From Micromonospora chersina (GTDB lineage: Bacteria; Actinomycetota; Actinomycetes; Mycobacteriales; Micromonosporaceae), in the NCBI RefSeq assembly GCF_900091475.1, contig NZ_FMIB01000002.1:4588001-4652000 (forward strand): a stretch of 64,000 nucleotides of DNA, given 5' to 3'. Shown piece after piece: positions 18,480-27,184 of the stretch. Under the pieces are notes generated by a model. It was not told the origin of the DNA, made no database searches, and was given only the letters and a program-made list of their open reading frames with translations. Made by a program: the position numbers and the translations under genes. Within the stretch, counting starts at the first letter, position 1, and each line of letters begins with the position of its first letter.

Positions 18480-19615
18480 AGGCCCATGCCCTTCGCGATG
18501 ATCTCGTTCATGATCTCCGTGGTGCCGCCGCCGATGCCGAGGATCCGGGCGTCCCGGTAGTGCCGTTCCACCTCGGCGTCCCGCAGGTAGCCGAAGCCGC
18601 CGTGCAGTTGCAGCGCCGCGTCGACGACGAAGTCGCAGGCCGCCACCGCGACGTTCTTCGCCATGGCCACCTCGGTCACGACCGGCTCGCCCGCGGCGAC
18701 CCGCTCGGCCACGTCGTGCACGTACGCCCGGGCCGCCTCGGCGCGGGTGTGCATCTCGGCCAGCCGGTGCCGGACGAGCTGCCGGCTGGCCAGCGGGCGG
18801 CCGAAGGTGGACCGGTCCCGGCACCAGCGGGTGGCCAGCTCCACGCAGCGCTGCGCGGTGGCGTACGCCTGGGTGGCCAGCGAGAGCCGCTCGGTGGCGA
18901 ACTGCTGCATGATCGCCAGGAAGCCGGTGTCCTCCGGCCCGATCCGGTTCGTCACCGGCACCCGGACGTCGACGAAGGAGAGCTCGGCGGTGTCCGAGCA
19001 GTGCCAGCCCAGCTTCTCCAGCCGCCGGCCGACGGTGAACCCGGGCGTGCCCTTCTCGATCACGAGCAGGCTCAGCGAGCCGGAGCCGGGGAAGTCGGTG
19101 CAGACGGCGGTGGTCACGAAGTCGGACCGGACACCGCTGGTGATGTAGGTCTTCGACCCGTTCACCACGTAGTGGTCGCCGTCCCGCCGGGCGCAGGTGC
19201 GGATGCCCGCCACGTCGGAGCCACCGTCCGGCTCGGTGATCGCCAGCGCGCCGATCATCGTGCCGGCGAGCGTCGGCCGCACGTACCTGTCGATGAGGCC
19301 GTCGTCGCGGGAGGCGACCATGTGCGGCAGCGCGATGCCGTGGGTGAACAGCGCGGCGATCAGCCCGGACGAGCCGCCCGAGCGGATGACCTCCTCGGTG
19401 ACCAGGATCGAGTCGAGCAGGTCGCCGCCGCTGCCGCCGACCGGCTCGGGGAAGCCGACGCCGAGCAGCCCGATCTTCGCGGCGGTCTCGTGCAGCGAGC
19501 GGGGCACCTCGCCGGCCCGCTCCCAGTCGTCCAGGTAGGGCAGGACCTCCTTGGTGACGAAGGCCCGGGTCAGCTCGCGGAGCTGCCGCCGTTCGGGAGT
19601 GTCCACGATTGTCAC
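18476..19615 (-). CDS. Acyl-CoA dehydrogenase
   Basis: A 379-residue flavoenzyme with ALAITEPDGGSDVAG, the DRSTFGRPL and QLHGGFGYLRDAEVERHYRDAR motifs and a C-terminal GIGGGTTEIMNEII. The late catalytic glutamate position is glycine, as in isovaleryl-CoA-like enzymes, while ATERLSLA supplies the alternative base. It probably oxidises a saturated branched acyl-CoA before carboxylation. GTG at 19615 overlaps the AtuA-like stop by four bases. It shares only family-level similarity with the second dehydrogenase at 13701, so the two may act at different steps. Confidence 0.92.
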
Positions 19616-21297
19616 GACGGCACCTCCGGGGTGAGGTCGGCGGGCAGGTCGACGACCCGGGAGCGGAGCAGCTCGCCGAGCGCCTTGGCCTGCGGGTCGA
19701 AGCGGGTGGAGGCGGCCACGCCCTGGCCGAGCAGCCCCCGGATCACGAAGTTGACGGCGCGCAGGTTCGGCAGCTCGTGCCGCTCGACGGTCAGCGGGCC
19801 GGTCTCCGGCAGCAGCTCGGCCAGCCGCGCGACGGTCAGCCAGCCGCGCAGCCAGGCCCAGGTCGCGTCGGTGCGGGCCCACACGCCGAGGTTGGCGTCC
19901 CCGCCCTTGTCGCCCGACCGCGCCCCGACCAGCTCGCCGAGCGGCGCCCGCCGGGTCGGGTGCAAGGAGAGGCCCCCTGTTAACGCCTCGTGTTGTACAG
20001 GGGGCCCCTGCAAACACGTGGTGGGCGGGGGCGGAATCCTGACCCGCTCGCCGGAGGGCAGCACGGCCACGTGCGCGACCGCGTCCTGCGGCACGGCGTC
20101 GGCCGTGAAGACCCCGTACGGGGTGGCGTCGCCGGGCAGGGTGGTCAGCGTGCAGCCCGGGTAGGAGGCCAGCGCCAGCTCCACGGCGGCCGCCGAGAAG
20201 GCCCGCCCGGCCCGCGCCTTGTCGCCGTCCCGCAGGTGTACGTGCAGCAGCGCGCTCGCCGCCTCGGTGTCGGTGGCGTCCGGGTGGTCGGTGCGGGCCA
20301 GCGTGAACTCCAGCCCCTCCTTGCCGACCGCCTCCTCCAACTGCCCCCGCACCAGGGCCGCCTTGGCCGGGATGTCCAGCCCGCAGAGCACGAACGTCAT
20401 CGAGTTGCGGAAGCCGCCCAGGTTGTTGACGCCCACCTTGAGGGTGTCCGGCGGGGGCGTGCCCCGGACGCCGGAGACCCGCACCCGGTCCGGCCCCTCC
20501 CGGGTCAGCTCCACGGTGTCGAGCCGGGTCACCACGTCCGGCCCGAGGTACGCCGGCCCGCCCACCTCGTACAGCAGTTGGGCGGTGACCGTCTCGACGG
20601 TGACCGCGCCGCCGGTGCCGGGGTGCTTGGTGAGCACCGACGAGCCGTCCGCGTGGATCTCGGCGATGGGGAAGCCGGGGCGGTGGCCGCCGTCGGGCAG
20701 TTCGGTGAAGAAGCTGAAGTTGCCGCCGGTGACCTGCGCCCCGCACTCGATGAGGTGCCCGGCGACGGTCGCGCCGGCCAGCGCGTCGAGGTCGTCCCGG
20801 GTCCAGCCGAAGCGGGAGATGGCCGGGCCGACCGCCAGCGAGGCGTCGGTCACCCGCCCGGTGACCACCACGTCCGCCCCGGCGTCGAGGCAGGCCGCGA
20901 TCCCGAACGCCCCCAGGTAGGCGTTCGCGGTCAACGCGTCCGGCCGGGCGAGGGCGTCGCCCTCGACGTACCCGATCCGGACGGTGAGGCCGAGCCGGTC
21001 GGCGAGCGCGCCGATCGCGGCGGCCAGCCCCGCCGGGTTGAGCCCGCCGGCGTTGGTGACCAGCCGGACCCCGCGCTCCAGCGCGGTGCCGAGGGTGCCC
21101 TCCAGTTGGCGCAGGAACGTCTTCGCGTAGCCGAGGGAGGGATCGCGCATCCGGTCCCGGCCGAGGATCAGCATGGTCAGCTCGGCCAGGTAGTCGCCGG
21201 TCAGCACGTCCAGTTCGCCGCCGTCGAGCATCTCCCGCCAGGCGGAGAGGCGGTCGCCGTAGAAGCCGGACGCGTTGCCGACCCGCAGCGCGGTCAC
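19612..21297 (-). CDS. AtuA-like (DUF1446) acyclic terpene utilisation-type protein with internal palindrome
   Basis: A 561-residue protein with an N-terminal DUF1446/AtuA domain (about 1-435; VTNAGGLNP, VTGRVTDASLA, GVNNLGGFRNS) and a C-terminal AtuA-like ferredoxin-fold domain (about 460-561; GARSGDKGGDANLGVWA). AtuA is required for citronellol/geraniol degradation in Pseudomonas, but its reaction is not established. Between the two domains lies an unusual linker, TTCLQGPPVQHEALTGG, encoded by a palindromic DNA element (19968-20009) that keeps the frame open. GTG at 21297 overlaps the TIGR03084 stop. Position in the operon suggests a step on the acyl-CoA pathway. Confidence 0.88.
   Translation of the reverse strand: MTALRVGNASGFYGDRLSAWREMLDGGELDVLTGDYLAELTMLILGRDRMRDPSLGYAKTFLRQLEGTLGTALERGVRLVTNAGGLNPAGLAAAIGALADRLGLTVRIGYVEGDALARPDALTANAYLGAFGIAACLDAGADVVVTGRVTDASLAVGPAISRFGWTRDDLDALAGATVAGHLIECGAQVTGGNFSFFTELPDGGHRPGFPIAEIHADGSSVLTKHPGTGGAVTVETVTAQLLYEVGGPAYLGPDVVTRLDTVELTREGPDRVRVSGVRGTPPPDTLKVGVNNLGGFRNSMTFVLCGLDIPAKAALVRGQLEEAVGKEGLEFTLARTDHPDATDTEAASALLHVHLRDGDKARAGRAFSAAAVELALASYPGCTLTTLPGDATPYGVFTADAVPQDAVAHVAVLPSGERVRIPPPPTTCLQGPPVQHEALTGGLSLHPTRRAPLGELVGARSGDKGGDANLGVWARTDATWAWLRGWLTVARLAELLPETGPLTVERHELPNLRAVNFVIRGLLGQGVAASTRFDPQAKALGELLRSRVVDLPADLTPEVPS
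19968..20009. repeat. Palindromic element inserted in frame in the AtuA-like gene
   Basis: AGAGGCCCCCTGT (19968-19980) and ACAGGGGGCCCCT (19997-20009) are 13-bp inverted arms with one mismatch around the spacer TAACGCCTCGTGTTGT. Flanking TGCA on both sides may be the outer edge. It has the look of the mobile, dispersed GGGGCCCCCTGTTAACGCCT-type palindromes I recall from Micromonospora genomes (memory, unverified). Confidence 0.8.
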
Positions 21298-22088
21298 CGG
21301 AGCACCTCGCTGCCCGCCGCCGCCCGCTTCCCGCCGGGCGGGCCCGCGAACGCCTGCGCCACGTCCAGCCACTCGTCGGCGACCGGTCCGGTGGCGACCA
21401 GCCCCAGGTCGGTGCGGTGCCGGCGCTGGGTCACCAGCAGGCAGAAGTCGAGTGCCGGGCCGGTGACCCGGTCGGGCGCGTCCTCCGGCCCGAAGGCCCA
21501 GGTGTCCCCGTCGGGCGCCACCAGCTCGACCCGGACCGGCGCCGTCGGCACCGCGCGGCCGTGCGCCGCGAAGCCGTGCCCGAGGGTACGGAAGCCCAGG
21601 TGCGCGACGTGCCGCAGCCGGCCCGTCGGCGTACGCCGGACGCCCAGCGCGTCGGCCACGTCCTCGCCGTGCGCCCAGGTCTCCATGAGCCGGGCGGTCG
21701 CCATCGAGGCGGGCGACATCCGGGTGCCGTACCAGGGCAGTTTCTCCCCGGCCGGCGCGGCCGCGAGCGCCGCCGCCAGCGCGGTCCGCCCCGTACGCCA
21801 GCGGACCAGCAGCGCGTCGGGCGGGGCGAGGAACGCCTCGGCGCCGTCGTCGACCAGCCGGGACGGATCCGGGGCGCCGGTGACCGAGGCGAAGAACGCC
21901 GCGGTGTCCGTCGCCGCGAGGTGGGCCACGTGGTCGGTCCACGCCAGGTGGGCGATCTGGTGGGCGACGGTCCAGCCGGGGGCCGGGGTCGGCCGCGCCC
22001 AGGCTTCCGCCGGCAGCGGCGCGACGAGGGCGTCGAGCTGCTCGGCTTCGGCGGCCAGGTCCGCGAGCAGGGCTGTCAGGTCGACCAT
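21294..22088 (-). CDS. TIGR03084 family metal-binding protein (DinB/mycothiol-type fold)
   Basis: A 264-residue protein of the TIGR03084 group. The N-terminal four-helix DinB-like domain (about 1-160) has the metal histidines in TVAHQIAHLAW and in METWAHGEDVAD, as in mycothiol-dependent maleylpyruvate isomerases. A C-terminal domain (about 170-255) resembles the MDMPI C-terminal unit. Reaction unknown; mycothiol-dependent isomerisation is plausible. CCGGAGGCTCC precedes the ATG at 22088, a strong ribosome site, 15 bp after the TetR gene. The gene regularly travels with AtuA-like genes in Actinobacteria (memory). Confidence 0.88.
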   Translation of the reverse strand: MVDLTALLADLAAEAEQLDALVAPLPAEAWARPTPAPGWTVAHQIAHLAWTDHVAHLAATDTAAFFASVTGAPDPSRLVDDGAEAFLAPPDALLVRWRTGRTALAAALAAAPAGEKLPWYGTRMSPASMATARLMETWAHGEDVADALGVRRTPTGRLRHVAHLGFRTLGHGFAAHGRAVPTAPVRVELVAPDGDTWAFGPEDAPDRVTGPALDFCLLVTQRRHRTDLGLVATGPVADEWLDVAQAFAGPPGGKRAAAGSEVLR

Positions 22089-22103
22089 GGAGCCTCCGGG
22101 GAG

Positions 22104-22748
22104 TCAGTGCGGCCGCGCGCTCCCGGGCGTGGGCGGGCCGGCGTCGGGGGTGAGCAGAGCGGCGAGCTGGCGCTTCCAGGTGTGCAGCAGGGCGGCCCGG
22201 CGGGCCGAGTCGTCGCTGAGCAGGTTGGCGACGCCGAGGCCGCGGAGCAGGTCGAGGGTGGCCTGCACCGCCTCGCGGACGCCGGGCCGCCGCTCGTCCA
22301 CGCCGAGCAGTTCGACGGTGAGCCGGTGCATCTCCCGGCCCACCCGTGCTTCGAGGGGGACCAGGGCGTCGCGCAGCTCGGCGTCGGTGCGGGCGGCCAC
22401 CCACAGCTCCAACGCGGCGACGAAGAGCGGCCCCGTGAAGGCGGCGGCGAGCAGGTCGACCACCCGGTCGAGCCGCCGCGGGCCGGCCGGCAGCGCGGCG
22501 GCCTCGGTGCGCAGCTCCACGGCCCGGCGTTCGGTGAGGTGCGTGACGGCGGCGGTGACCAGGGCAGCCTTGGTCGGGTAGTGGTGCAGCTGGGCGCCCC
22601 GGGAGACACCCGCCCGGGCCGCCACCACTGTCGTGGTGGTGCCGGACCAGCCGTGCTCCACCAGGCACTCGACGGTCGCCTCCAGCAGCCGGGCCTGGGT
22701 GGCGCGGCTGCGCTCCTGCTGAGGGACGCGGGTCGATGCGGTGGGCAC
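22104..22748 (-). CDS. TetR family transcriptional regulator of the carboxylase operon
   Basis: A 214-residue repressor. The N-terminal DNA-binding domain (about 10-60) has the TetR helix-turn-helix TTTTVVAARAGVSRGAQLHHY, here with HHYPTK in place of the usual YHHF/YYYF; the rest is an all-helical ligand domain. GTG at 22748 is chosen over a TTG at 22775 because the TTG lies inside the core promoter (TTGACT-17-CACGCT) that ends six bases before the GTG. It is the first gene of a seven-gene operon and probably represses it, with an acyl-CoA as likely inducer (inference). Confidence 0.85.
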   Translation of the reverse strand: MPTASTRVPQQERSRATQARLLEATVECLVEHGWSGTTTTVVAARAGVSRGAQLHHYPTKAALVTAAVTHLTERRAVELRTEAAALPAGPRRLDRVVDLLAAAFTGPLFVAALELWVAARTDAELRDALVPLEARVGREMHRLTVELLGVDERRPGVREAVQATLDLLRGLGVANLLSDDSARRAALLHTWKRQLAALLTPDAGPPTPGSARPH

Positions 22749-22754
22749 GGGGAC

Positions 22755-22783
22755 AGCGTGCCGCCCTCGAAACAAACAGTCAA
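22755..22783 (-). promoter_or_regulatory. Promoter of the TetR-carboxylase operon
   Basis: On the minus strand TTGACT (22783-22778), a 17-bp spacer and CACGCT (22760-22755) form a good sigma-70 promoter. The -10 ends six bases before the GTG at 22748, so the mRNA is probably leaderless. Confidence 0.6.
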
Positions 22784-22791
22784 GCCTGACT
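22778..22791. promoter_or_regulatory. Likely TetR operator
   Basis: AGTCAAGCCTGACT is a palindrome with 5-bp arms AGTCA/TGACT. It covers the -35 box of the TetR promoter and lies about 105 bp before the permease start, so one site could control both directions. Confidence 0.6.
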
Positions 22792-22882
22792 TTTTCTGAG
22801 TCGCTTTGTCGATGTTTTCAATTCAGGCACATGGATCTAGCTGTCCGTCGTGGGCAGGACTAACGTGCGGCCTCACCAGATC

Positions 22883-22889
22883 AAGGAGG
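22883..22889 (+). promoter_or_regulatory. Ribosome binding site that fixes the permease start
   Basis: AAGGAGG, a full Shine-Dalgarno match, lies six bases before GTG at 22896. It rules out the longer in-frame reading from 22806. Confidence 0.85.
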
Positions 22890-22895
22890 CGTGCC

Positions 22896-24335
22896 GTGAC
22901 TCAACCTCCCGCCCCATCCGAGACAGGTACCCAGGTCGAACGGTTCGGCTACCGGCAGGAACTGAGCCGGACCCTCAGCTTCACCGACCTGCTCATCTAC
23001 GGACTGATCTTCATGGTGCCGATCGCGCCCTTCGGCATCTTCGGCAGCGTGTACGCCGGCTCCGGCGGCATGGTCGCGCTCGCCTACATCATCGGCATGG
23101 TGGCGATGATGTTCACCGCCCTGTCGTACGCGCAGATGGTCCGCGCGTTCCCCATGGCCGGCTCCGTCTACACCTACACCGGTCGCGGCATCGCACCGCC
23201 CGTCGGCTTCCTCGCCGGCTGGGTGATCCTGCTCGACTACGTCCTCGTGCCCGGCCTGCTCTACCTGGTGGCCAGCGTGGCCATGCACTCCCTCGTGCCC
23301 GGTGTGCCGGTGTGGGTGTGGCTGGCCGCCTTCGTCGTGCTCAACACCGTCGTCAACTACTTCGGCATCCGGATGACCGCCCGGGTCAACCGGGTGATGC
23401 TCGCCGCCGAGGTGGTCATCCTCGCCATCTTCCTGGTCGTCGGAGTGGTCGCGCTGGCCCGGGGCAAGGGTGCGGGCTTCTCGCTCCGGCCCCTGTTCGA
23501 CGCGGACACCTTCTCCTGGCCGCTGGTCTTCGGCGCGGTGTCGATCGCCGTGCTCTCCTTCCTCGGCTTCGACGGGATCTCCATGCTGGCCGAGGAGAGC
23601 CGCGAGGAGGCCCGGCAGATCGGCCGCGCGATGGTCGGGGCGCTGCTCCTGGCCGGCGCCCTGTTCGTCGTGCAGACCTGGGTCGCCGCCCTGCTGGTGC
23701 CGGACGCGCCCAGCCTGCTCGACAACGGCGACCCCGAGGGAACCGCGTTCTACGACGCGGCGCGCGCGGCCGGCGGGGCCTGGCTGGCCGGGCTGACCGC
23801 CCTGGCCACCGCGATCGCCTGGGGCTTCGCCAACTCCCTGGTCGCCCAGGCCGCGACCTCCCGCCTGCTCTACGCGATGGCCCGCGACCGGCAGATGCCG
23901 CGCTTCCTCGCCCGGATCAACCCGAAACACAAGGTGCCGGCCAACGCGACCCTGCTGGTCGCCGCGATCTCCCTGGCGCTCGGCCTCTACATGGCCAGCC
24001 GGGACGACGGCATCTCGCTGCTGTCCACACTCGTCAACTTCGGCGCCATGACGGCGTTCCTGGCGCTGCACGTCTCCGTCGTGACCCACTACGTGGTGCG
24101 CAACGGCAGCCGGGACTGGTTGCGGCACCTGGTGGTGCCGGTGATCGGATTCCTGATCCTGCTCTACGTCGTGATCAACGCGAAGGTGGCCGCCCAGGTG
24201 CTCGGCTTCGTCTGGCTCGGCGTCGGGCTGCTGGTCCTGCTGGCCTTCTACCTGACCGGCCGGCGTCCCGAGCTCGCCGCGCTCGTCGACGTCGCCCACG
24301 AGAGCACCGACGAGCCGGTGAAGGAGCCGCACTGA
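22896..24335 (+). CDS. APC superfamily amino acid/amine permease
   Basis: A 479-residue inner-membrane protein with 12 predicted helices, starting at about residue 30. The first helix has the unwound GLIFMVPIAPFGIFG segment typical of APC transporters, and SFLGFDGISMLAEES in helix 6 is the conserved APC substrate region. Close to the actinobacterial YhdG/putrescine-importer-like group, so an amino acid, polyamine or amide-bearing substrate is expected (inference). Its TGA overlaps the ATG of the acetamidase gene by one base, so the two proteins should be made together: uptake followed by amide hydrolysis. Confidence 0.9.
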   Translation: MTQPPAPSETGTQVERFGYRQELSRTLSFTDLLIYGLIFMVPIAPFGIFGSVYAGSGGMVALAYIIGMVAMMFTALSYAQMVRAFPMAGSVYTYTGRGIAPPVGFLAGWVILLDYVLVPGLLYLVASVAMHSLVPGVPVWVWLAAFVVLNTVVNYFGIRMTARVNRVMLAAEVVILAIFLVVGVVALARGKGAGFSLRPLFDADTFSWPLVFGAVSIAVLSFLGFDGISMLAEESREEARQIGRAMVGALLLAGALFVVQTWVAALLVPDAPSLLDNGDPEGTAFYDAARAAGGAWLAGLTALATAIAWGFANSLVAQAATSRLLYAMARDRQMPRFLARINPKHKVPANATLLVAAISLALGLYMASRDDGISLLSTLVNFGAMTAFLALHVSVVTHYVVRNGSRDWLRHLVVPVIGFLILLYVVINAKVAAQVLGFVWLGVGLLVLLAFYLTGRRPELAALVDVAHESTDEPVKEPH

Positions 24336-25348
24336 TGACCGACGTGGTGAAGTACCGGCCGGAGCCGGACGAGCTCTCCTACACCTTCGGCGGGCGCGAG
24401 GCGGTGCTCCGGGTGCGCCCGGGCACGATCCTCGAGCTCTACACCGAGGACTGCTTCGGCGGGCGCGTCCGCACCGTCGACGACCTGCCGTCGCAGGTCT
24501 GCCAGTTCCCGTACCTCAACCCGGTGACGGGACCCGTCCACGTCGAGGGAGCCGAGCCCGGTGACACCCTCGCCGTGCACTTCATCTCCATCGAGCCGGC
24601 CCGCGACTGGGCCGTGTCGACCACCTTCCCGCACTTCGGCGCGCTCACCAGCACCCACACCACGGCGACCCTGCAACCCCCGCTCGACGAGGTGGTCTGG
24701 CGGTACGACGTCGACGTCGCCGCGGGCACGGCGACGTACCGGGCCCGCCGGGGCGACTACACGGTGGCGCTGCCGCTGGACCCGATGCACGGCACCGCCG
24801 GGGTGGCGCCGGGCGCCTTCGAGGCCCGTATGACGATCACCCCGGACGCGCACGGCGGCAACATGGACACGCCGGAGCTGCGGGCCGGGGTCACCGCGTA
24901 CTTCGGGGTGAACGTGTCGGGAGCGCTCTTCGCCCTCGGTGACGGGCACTGCCGGCAGGGCCACGGCGAGGTCTGCGGCACCGGCATCGAGGCGGCCATG
25001 AACACCACCGTCGTGGTGGACGTGATCAAGGGAGCGGGCACCCCGTGGCCGCGGCTGGAGTCGGACGACGCGCTCATGTCCACCGGCTCGGCCCGCCCGC
25101 TGGAGGACGCGTACCGGATCAGCCAGCACGACCTGGTCACCTGGACCGCCGAGCTGGTCGGGCTGGACCAGCTCGACGCGTACCAACTGGTCAGCCAGGC
25201 CGGCGAGGCGCCCGTCGGCAACGTGTGCGACACGAACTACACGATGGTGGCCAAGGTGGACAAGCGCTACCTGGGCGGGCTCGGCGGATACGGCGGGGTG
25301 CACGCCCGGCTGCGGGAGACGGCCCAGCACTACCTGAACCACCGCTGA
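24335..25348 (+). CDS. Acetamidase/formamidase family amidohydrolase
   Basis: A 337-residue enzyme of the FmdA/AmdA family. Signature segments are EPGDTLAVHF, the VALPLDPMHGTAGVAPG strand, the metal/active-site run GGNMDTPELRAG and FALGDGHCRQGHGEVCGTGIE. These enzymes release ammonia from short amides such as formamide or acetamide in the cytosol. The length is usual for the family. GAAGGAG lies upstream of the ATG and overlaps the end of the permease. The pair looks like a nitrogen-scavenging unit and ends at a bidirectional hairpin. The substrate cannot be read from sequence. Confidence 0.9.
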   Translation: MTDVVKYRPEPDELSYTFGGREAVLRVRPGTILELYTEDCFGGRVRTVDDLPSQVCQFPYLNPVTGPVHVEGAEPGDTLAVHFISIEPARDWAVSTTFPHFGALTSTHTTATLQPPLDEVVWRYDVDVAAGTATYRARRGDYTVALPLDPMHGTAGVAPGAFEARMTITPDAHGGNMDTPELRAGVTAYFGVNVSGALFALGDGHCRQGHGEVCGTGIEAAMNTTVVVDVIKGAGTPWPRLESDDALMSTGSARPLEDAYRISQHDLVTWTAELVGLDQLDAYQLVSQAGEAPVGNVCDTNYTMVAKVDKRYLGGLGGYGGVHARLRETAQHYLNHR

Positions 25349-25356
25349 CCGGTGCC

Positions 25357-25387
25357 GGGACCGGCCGGGCCGCCCCCGGCCGGTCCC
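25357..25387. terminator. Bidirectional hairpin after the acetamidase gene
   Basis: GGGACCGGCCGGG and CCCGGCCGGTCCC form a perfect 13-bp stem with a 5-nt loop, 9 bp after the stop codon and before the convergent phosphoesterase gene. Confidence 0.85.
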
Positions 25388-25433
25388 GCCGCCCGCGACA
25401 CACAAACTTCACGATCTCGGTTCGGATGGCCGG

Positions 25434-26177
25434 TCAGCGGCCGTCGCGCGGGCCGAAGACGGCGAGCGCGTCCGCGTCGGAGTGGCGCGAGCGCAGGTAC
25501 TCGTCGGCCCAGGCTGCGGCGTCCGGGAAGAGCGACTCGGCGGCCACCCGGGCGCACGCGGCGTCCACGTCGAAGGCGGTCCGGCGCAGTTGCACGCCCG
25601 GCCCGAGCAGCGCCCACCAGGCGCCCGCGCCGCCGTACGGCATGCCGACGCTGCCCGGGTTGACCACCAGCCGGCGGTCGACGAGCCGGGTGAACGGCAT
25701 GTGGGTGTGCCCGCAGACCACAGCGCCCACCTCGGCCGGCAGCCCGGCGAAGACCTCGGCCCACCGTTCCAGCCGGGAGTCGACAAGCACCATCTCCTCG
25801 TCGTCCCGGGGGGTGGCGTGGCAGAAGAGCACCTGGCCGAGGCCGGCGACCGGCAGCGTGACGGTGGGCGGGAGCGCGGCCAACCGGACCACCTGGTCGT
25901 CGCGGAGCTGGGTCGCCGCCCAGTCGGACACCTCGATCTGCGCCGGCCGCCCGGCCCGCGCCTCGACCAGTTCCCGGTCGGCGTTGCCGCCGACCCAGCA
26001 GGCCCGGTCGCCGAGCGAGGCGAGCAGGTCGAGCACCTCGACCGGCTGCGGGCCGGCCGCGATGTCGCCGGTGAGCACGATCAGGTCGGCGGCGGCCACG
26101 TCCGGCTCGGCCAGGACGGCCTCCAGCGCCGGCAGCGCGCCGTGGATGTCGGAGAGGACAGCTACCCGCTCGATCAT
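25434..26177 (-). CDS. Calcineurin-like metallophosphoesterase (YfcE/MJ0936-like)
   Basis: A 247-residue cytosolic phosphoesterase. All metal motifs are present: DxH in VLSDIHGALPAL (residues 8-10), GDIAAG, GGNADRE, the FCHATP histidine and the paired VCGHTHMPF. It belongs to the short, soluble MPE subgroup that includes YfcE-type phosphodiesterases. GGAGGCTGGGGCG precedes the ATG. It is a single gene between the acetamidase and crp; transcription comes from its own promoter or from crp read-through. Substrate unknown. Confidence 0.88.
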   Translation of the reverse strand: MIERVAVLSDIHGALPALEAVLAEPDVAAADLIVLTGDIAAGPQPVEVLDLLASLGDRACWVGGNADRELVEARAGRPAQIEVSDWAATQLRDDQVVRLAALPPTVTLPVAGLGQVLFCHATPRDDEEMVLVDSRLERWAEVFAGLPAEVGAVVCGHTHMPFTRLVDRRLVVNPGSVGMPYGGAGAWWALLGPGVQLRRTAFDVDAACARVAAESLFPDAAAWADEYLRSRHSDADALAVFGPRDGR

Positions 26178-26239
26178 CGCCCCAGCCTCCGCCGTGCCGG
26201 CCGGATGGTCCAGCAATTCTGCGGCCGGCAGAGACGGAA

Positions 26240-26265
26240 CCGGCCCGGACCGCAGAGCGGGCCGG
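26240..26265 (-). terminator. Hairpin downstream of crp
   Basis: CCGGCCCG and CGGGCCGG form an 8-bp stem around a 10-nt loop, about 22 bp after the crp stop. Confidence 0.5.
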
Positions 26266-26287
26266 GCCGGGACGTCGGGTGGAGGTG

Positions 26288-26965
26288 TCAGACCCGCGCG
26301 CGGCGGGCCAGGCGCTCCGGGTCGAGGATGATGATGCTCTTGCCGTCCAGCCGCAGCCAGCCGCGCGAGGCGAAGTCGGCCAGGGCCTTGTTGACGGTCT
26401 CCCGGGAGGCGCCGACGAGCTGGGCGATCTCCTCCTGGGTCAGGTCGTGGGTCACGCGCAGCACGCCGCCGTCGCGGGTGCCGAACCGGCCGGCCATCTG
26501 GAGCAGGTTCTTGGCGACCCGCCCGGGCACGTCGGTGAAGATCAGGTCGGCCAGCGAGTCGTTCGTCCGGCGCAGCCTGCGGGCCAGCACGCGCAGCAGC
26601 TGCTCGGCGATCTCGGGCCGGTTGTTCAGCCACGGGCGCAGCGCCTGCTTGCGCAGCCGGACCAGCCGGGTGTCGGTGACCGCCGTGGCCGTCGCCGTAC
26701 GCGGGCCGGGGTCGAAGAGCGACAGCTCGCCGACCATGTCCGACGGGCCCATCACGGCGATCAGGTTCTGCCGGCCGTCCGCCGCGCGGCGACCCACCTT
26801 GATCTTGCCGGACAGGAGGATGTAGAGACTGTCGCCGGGCTCGCCCTCGTTGAAGACGACCTCGCCCTTGCGGACCTCGATCGTCTCCATCTCCTTGGCG
26901 AGCGCCTCGGCAGCCTCCGGGTCGACACCCTGGAAGATCCCGCTGCGGGCCAGTACCTCGTCCAT
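26288..26965 (-). CDS. crp: Crp/GlxR-type cAMP-responsive global regulator
   Basis: A 225-residue protein with an N-terminal cyclic-nucleotide fold (about 1-120) holding the phosphate-binding cassette [15 protein letters not shown], a dimer helix, and a C-terminal winged helix with [20 protein letters not shown]. It matches the GlxR/Rv3676 group, which binds TGTGA-N6-TCACA sites and controls carbon, growth and resuscitation genes. AGCGGAGGTGCGCG precedes the ATG at 26965. TAGACT on the minus strand (27040-27035) is a plausible -10. It is the right-hand half of the split ancient block; the cyclase at 3984 may feed it cAMP. Confidence 0.93.
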   Translation of the reverse strand: MDEVLARSGIFQGVDPEAAEALAKEMETIEVRKGEVVFNEGEPGDSLYILLSGKIKVGRRAADGRQNLIAVMGPSDMVGELSLFDPGPRTATATAVTDTRLVRLRKQALRPWLNNRPEIAEQLLRVLARRLRRTNDSLADLIFTDVPGRVAKNLLQMAGRFGTRDGGVLRVTHDLTQEEIAQLVGASRETVNKALADFASRGWLRLDGKSIIILDPERLARRARV

Positions 26966-27171
26966 CGCGCACCTCCGCTTGCGCGTGCCGTCCGTCGGCC
27001 GGGTCCGCCGTCCGCTGATCCCTCGCGCGCCGCCAGTCTAGGCGCACATGAGCGGGAATCAGAGGTGCACCCCTGGAATCTTGATCGTTGGGCGTAACCT
27101 GCCCGACCCGCCCAACGACTAGGATCCCGCCTCCGGTGCGGGCCGCCACCACCCGTCCCCACCTGTGATCG

Positions 27172-27177
27172 TAGGGT
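27172..27177 (+). promoter_or_regulatory. -10 element of a leaderless cbiZ transcript
   Basis: TAGGGT ends seven bases before the GTG at 27185. This supports 27185 over the in-frame GTG at 27176, which lies inside the hexamer. Confidence 0.5.
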
Positions 27178-27184
27178 GACTGGC

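Noticed and set aside
22749..22775. TTG at 22775 as the TetR start
   Set aside because: It lies within the TTGACT-17-CACGCT promoter spacer and lacks a ribosome site; GTG at 22748 follows the -10 by six bases.
26966..27184. A cobalamin riboswitch before cbiZ
   Set aside because: No B12-box-like GCCACTG segment or long structured leader; the gap is 219 bp and holds the crp promoter on the other strand and a -10 adjacent to the start.
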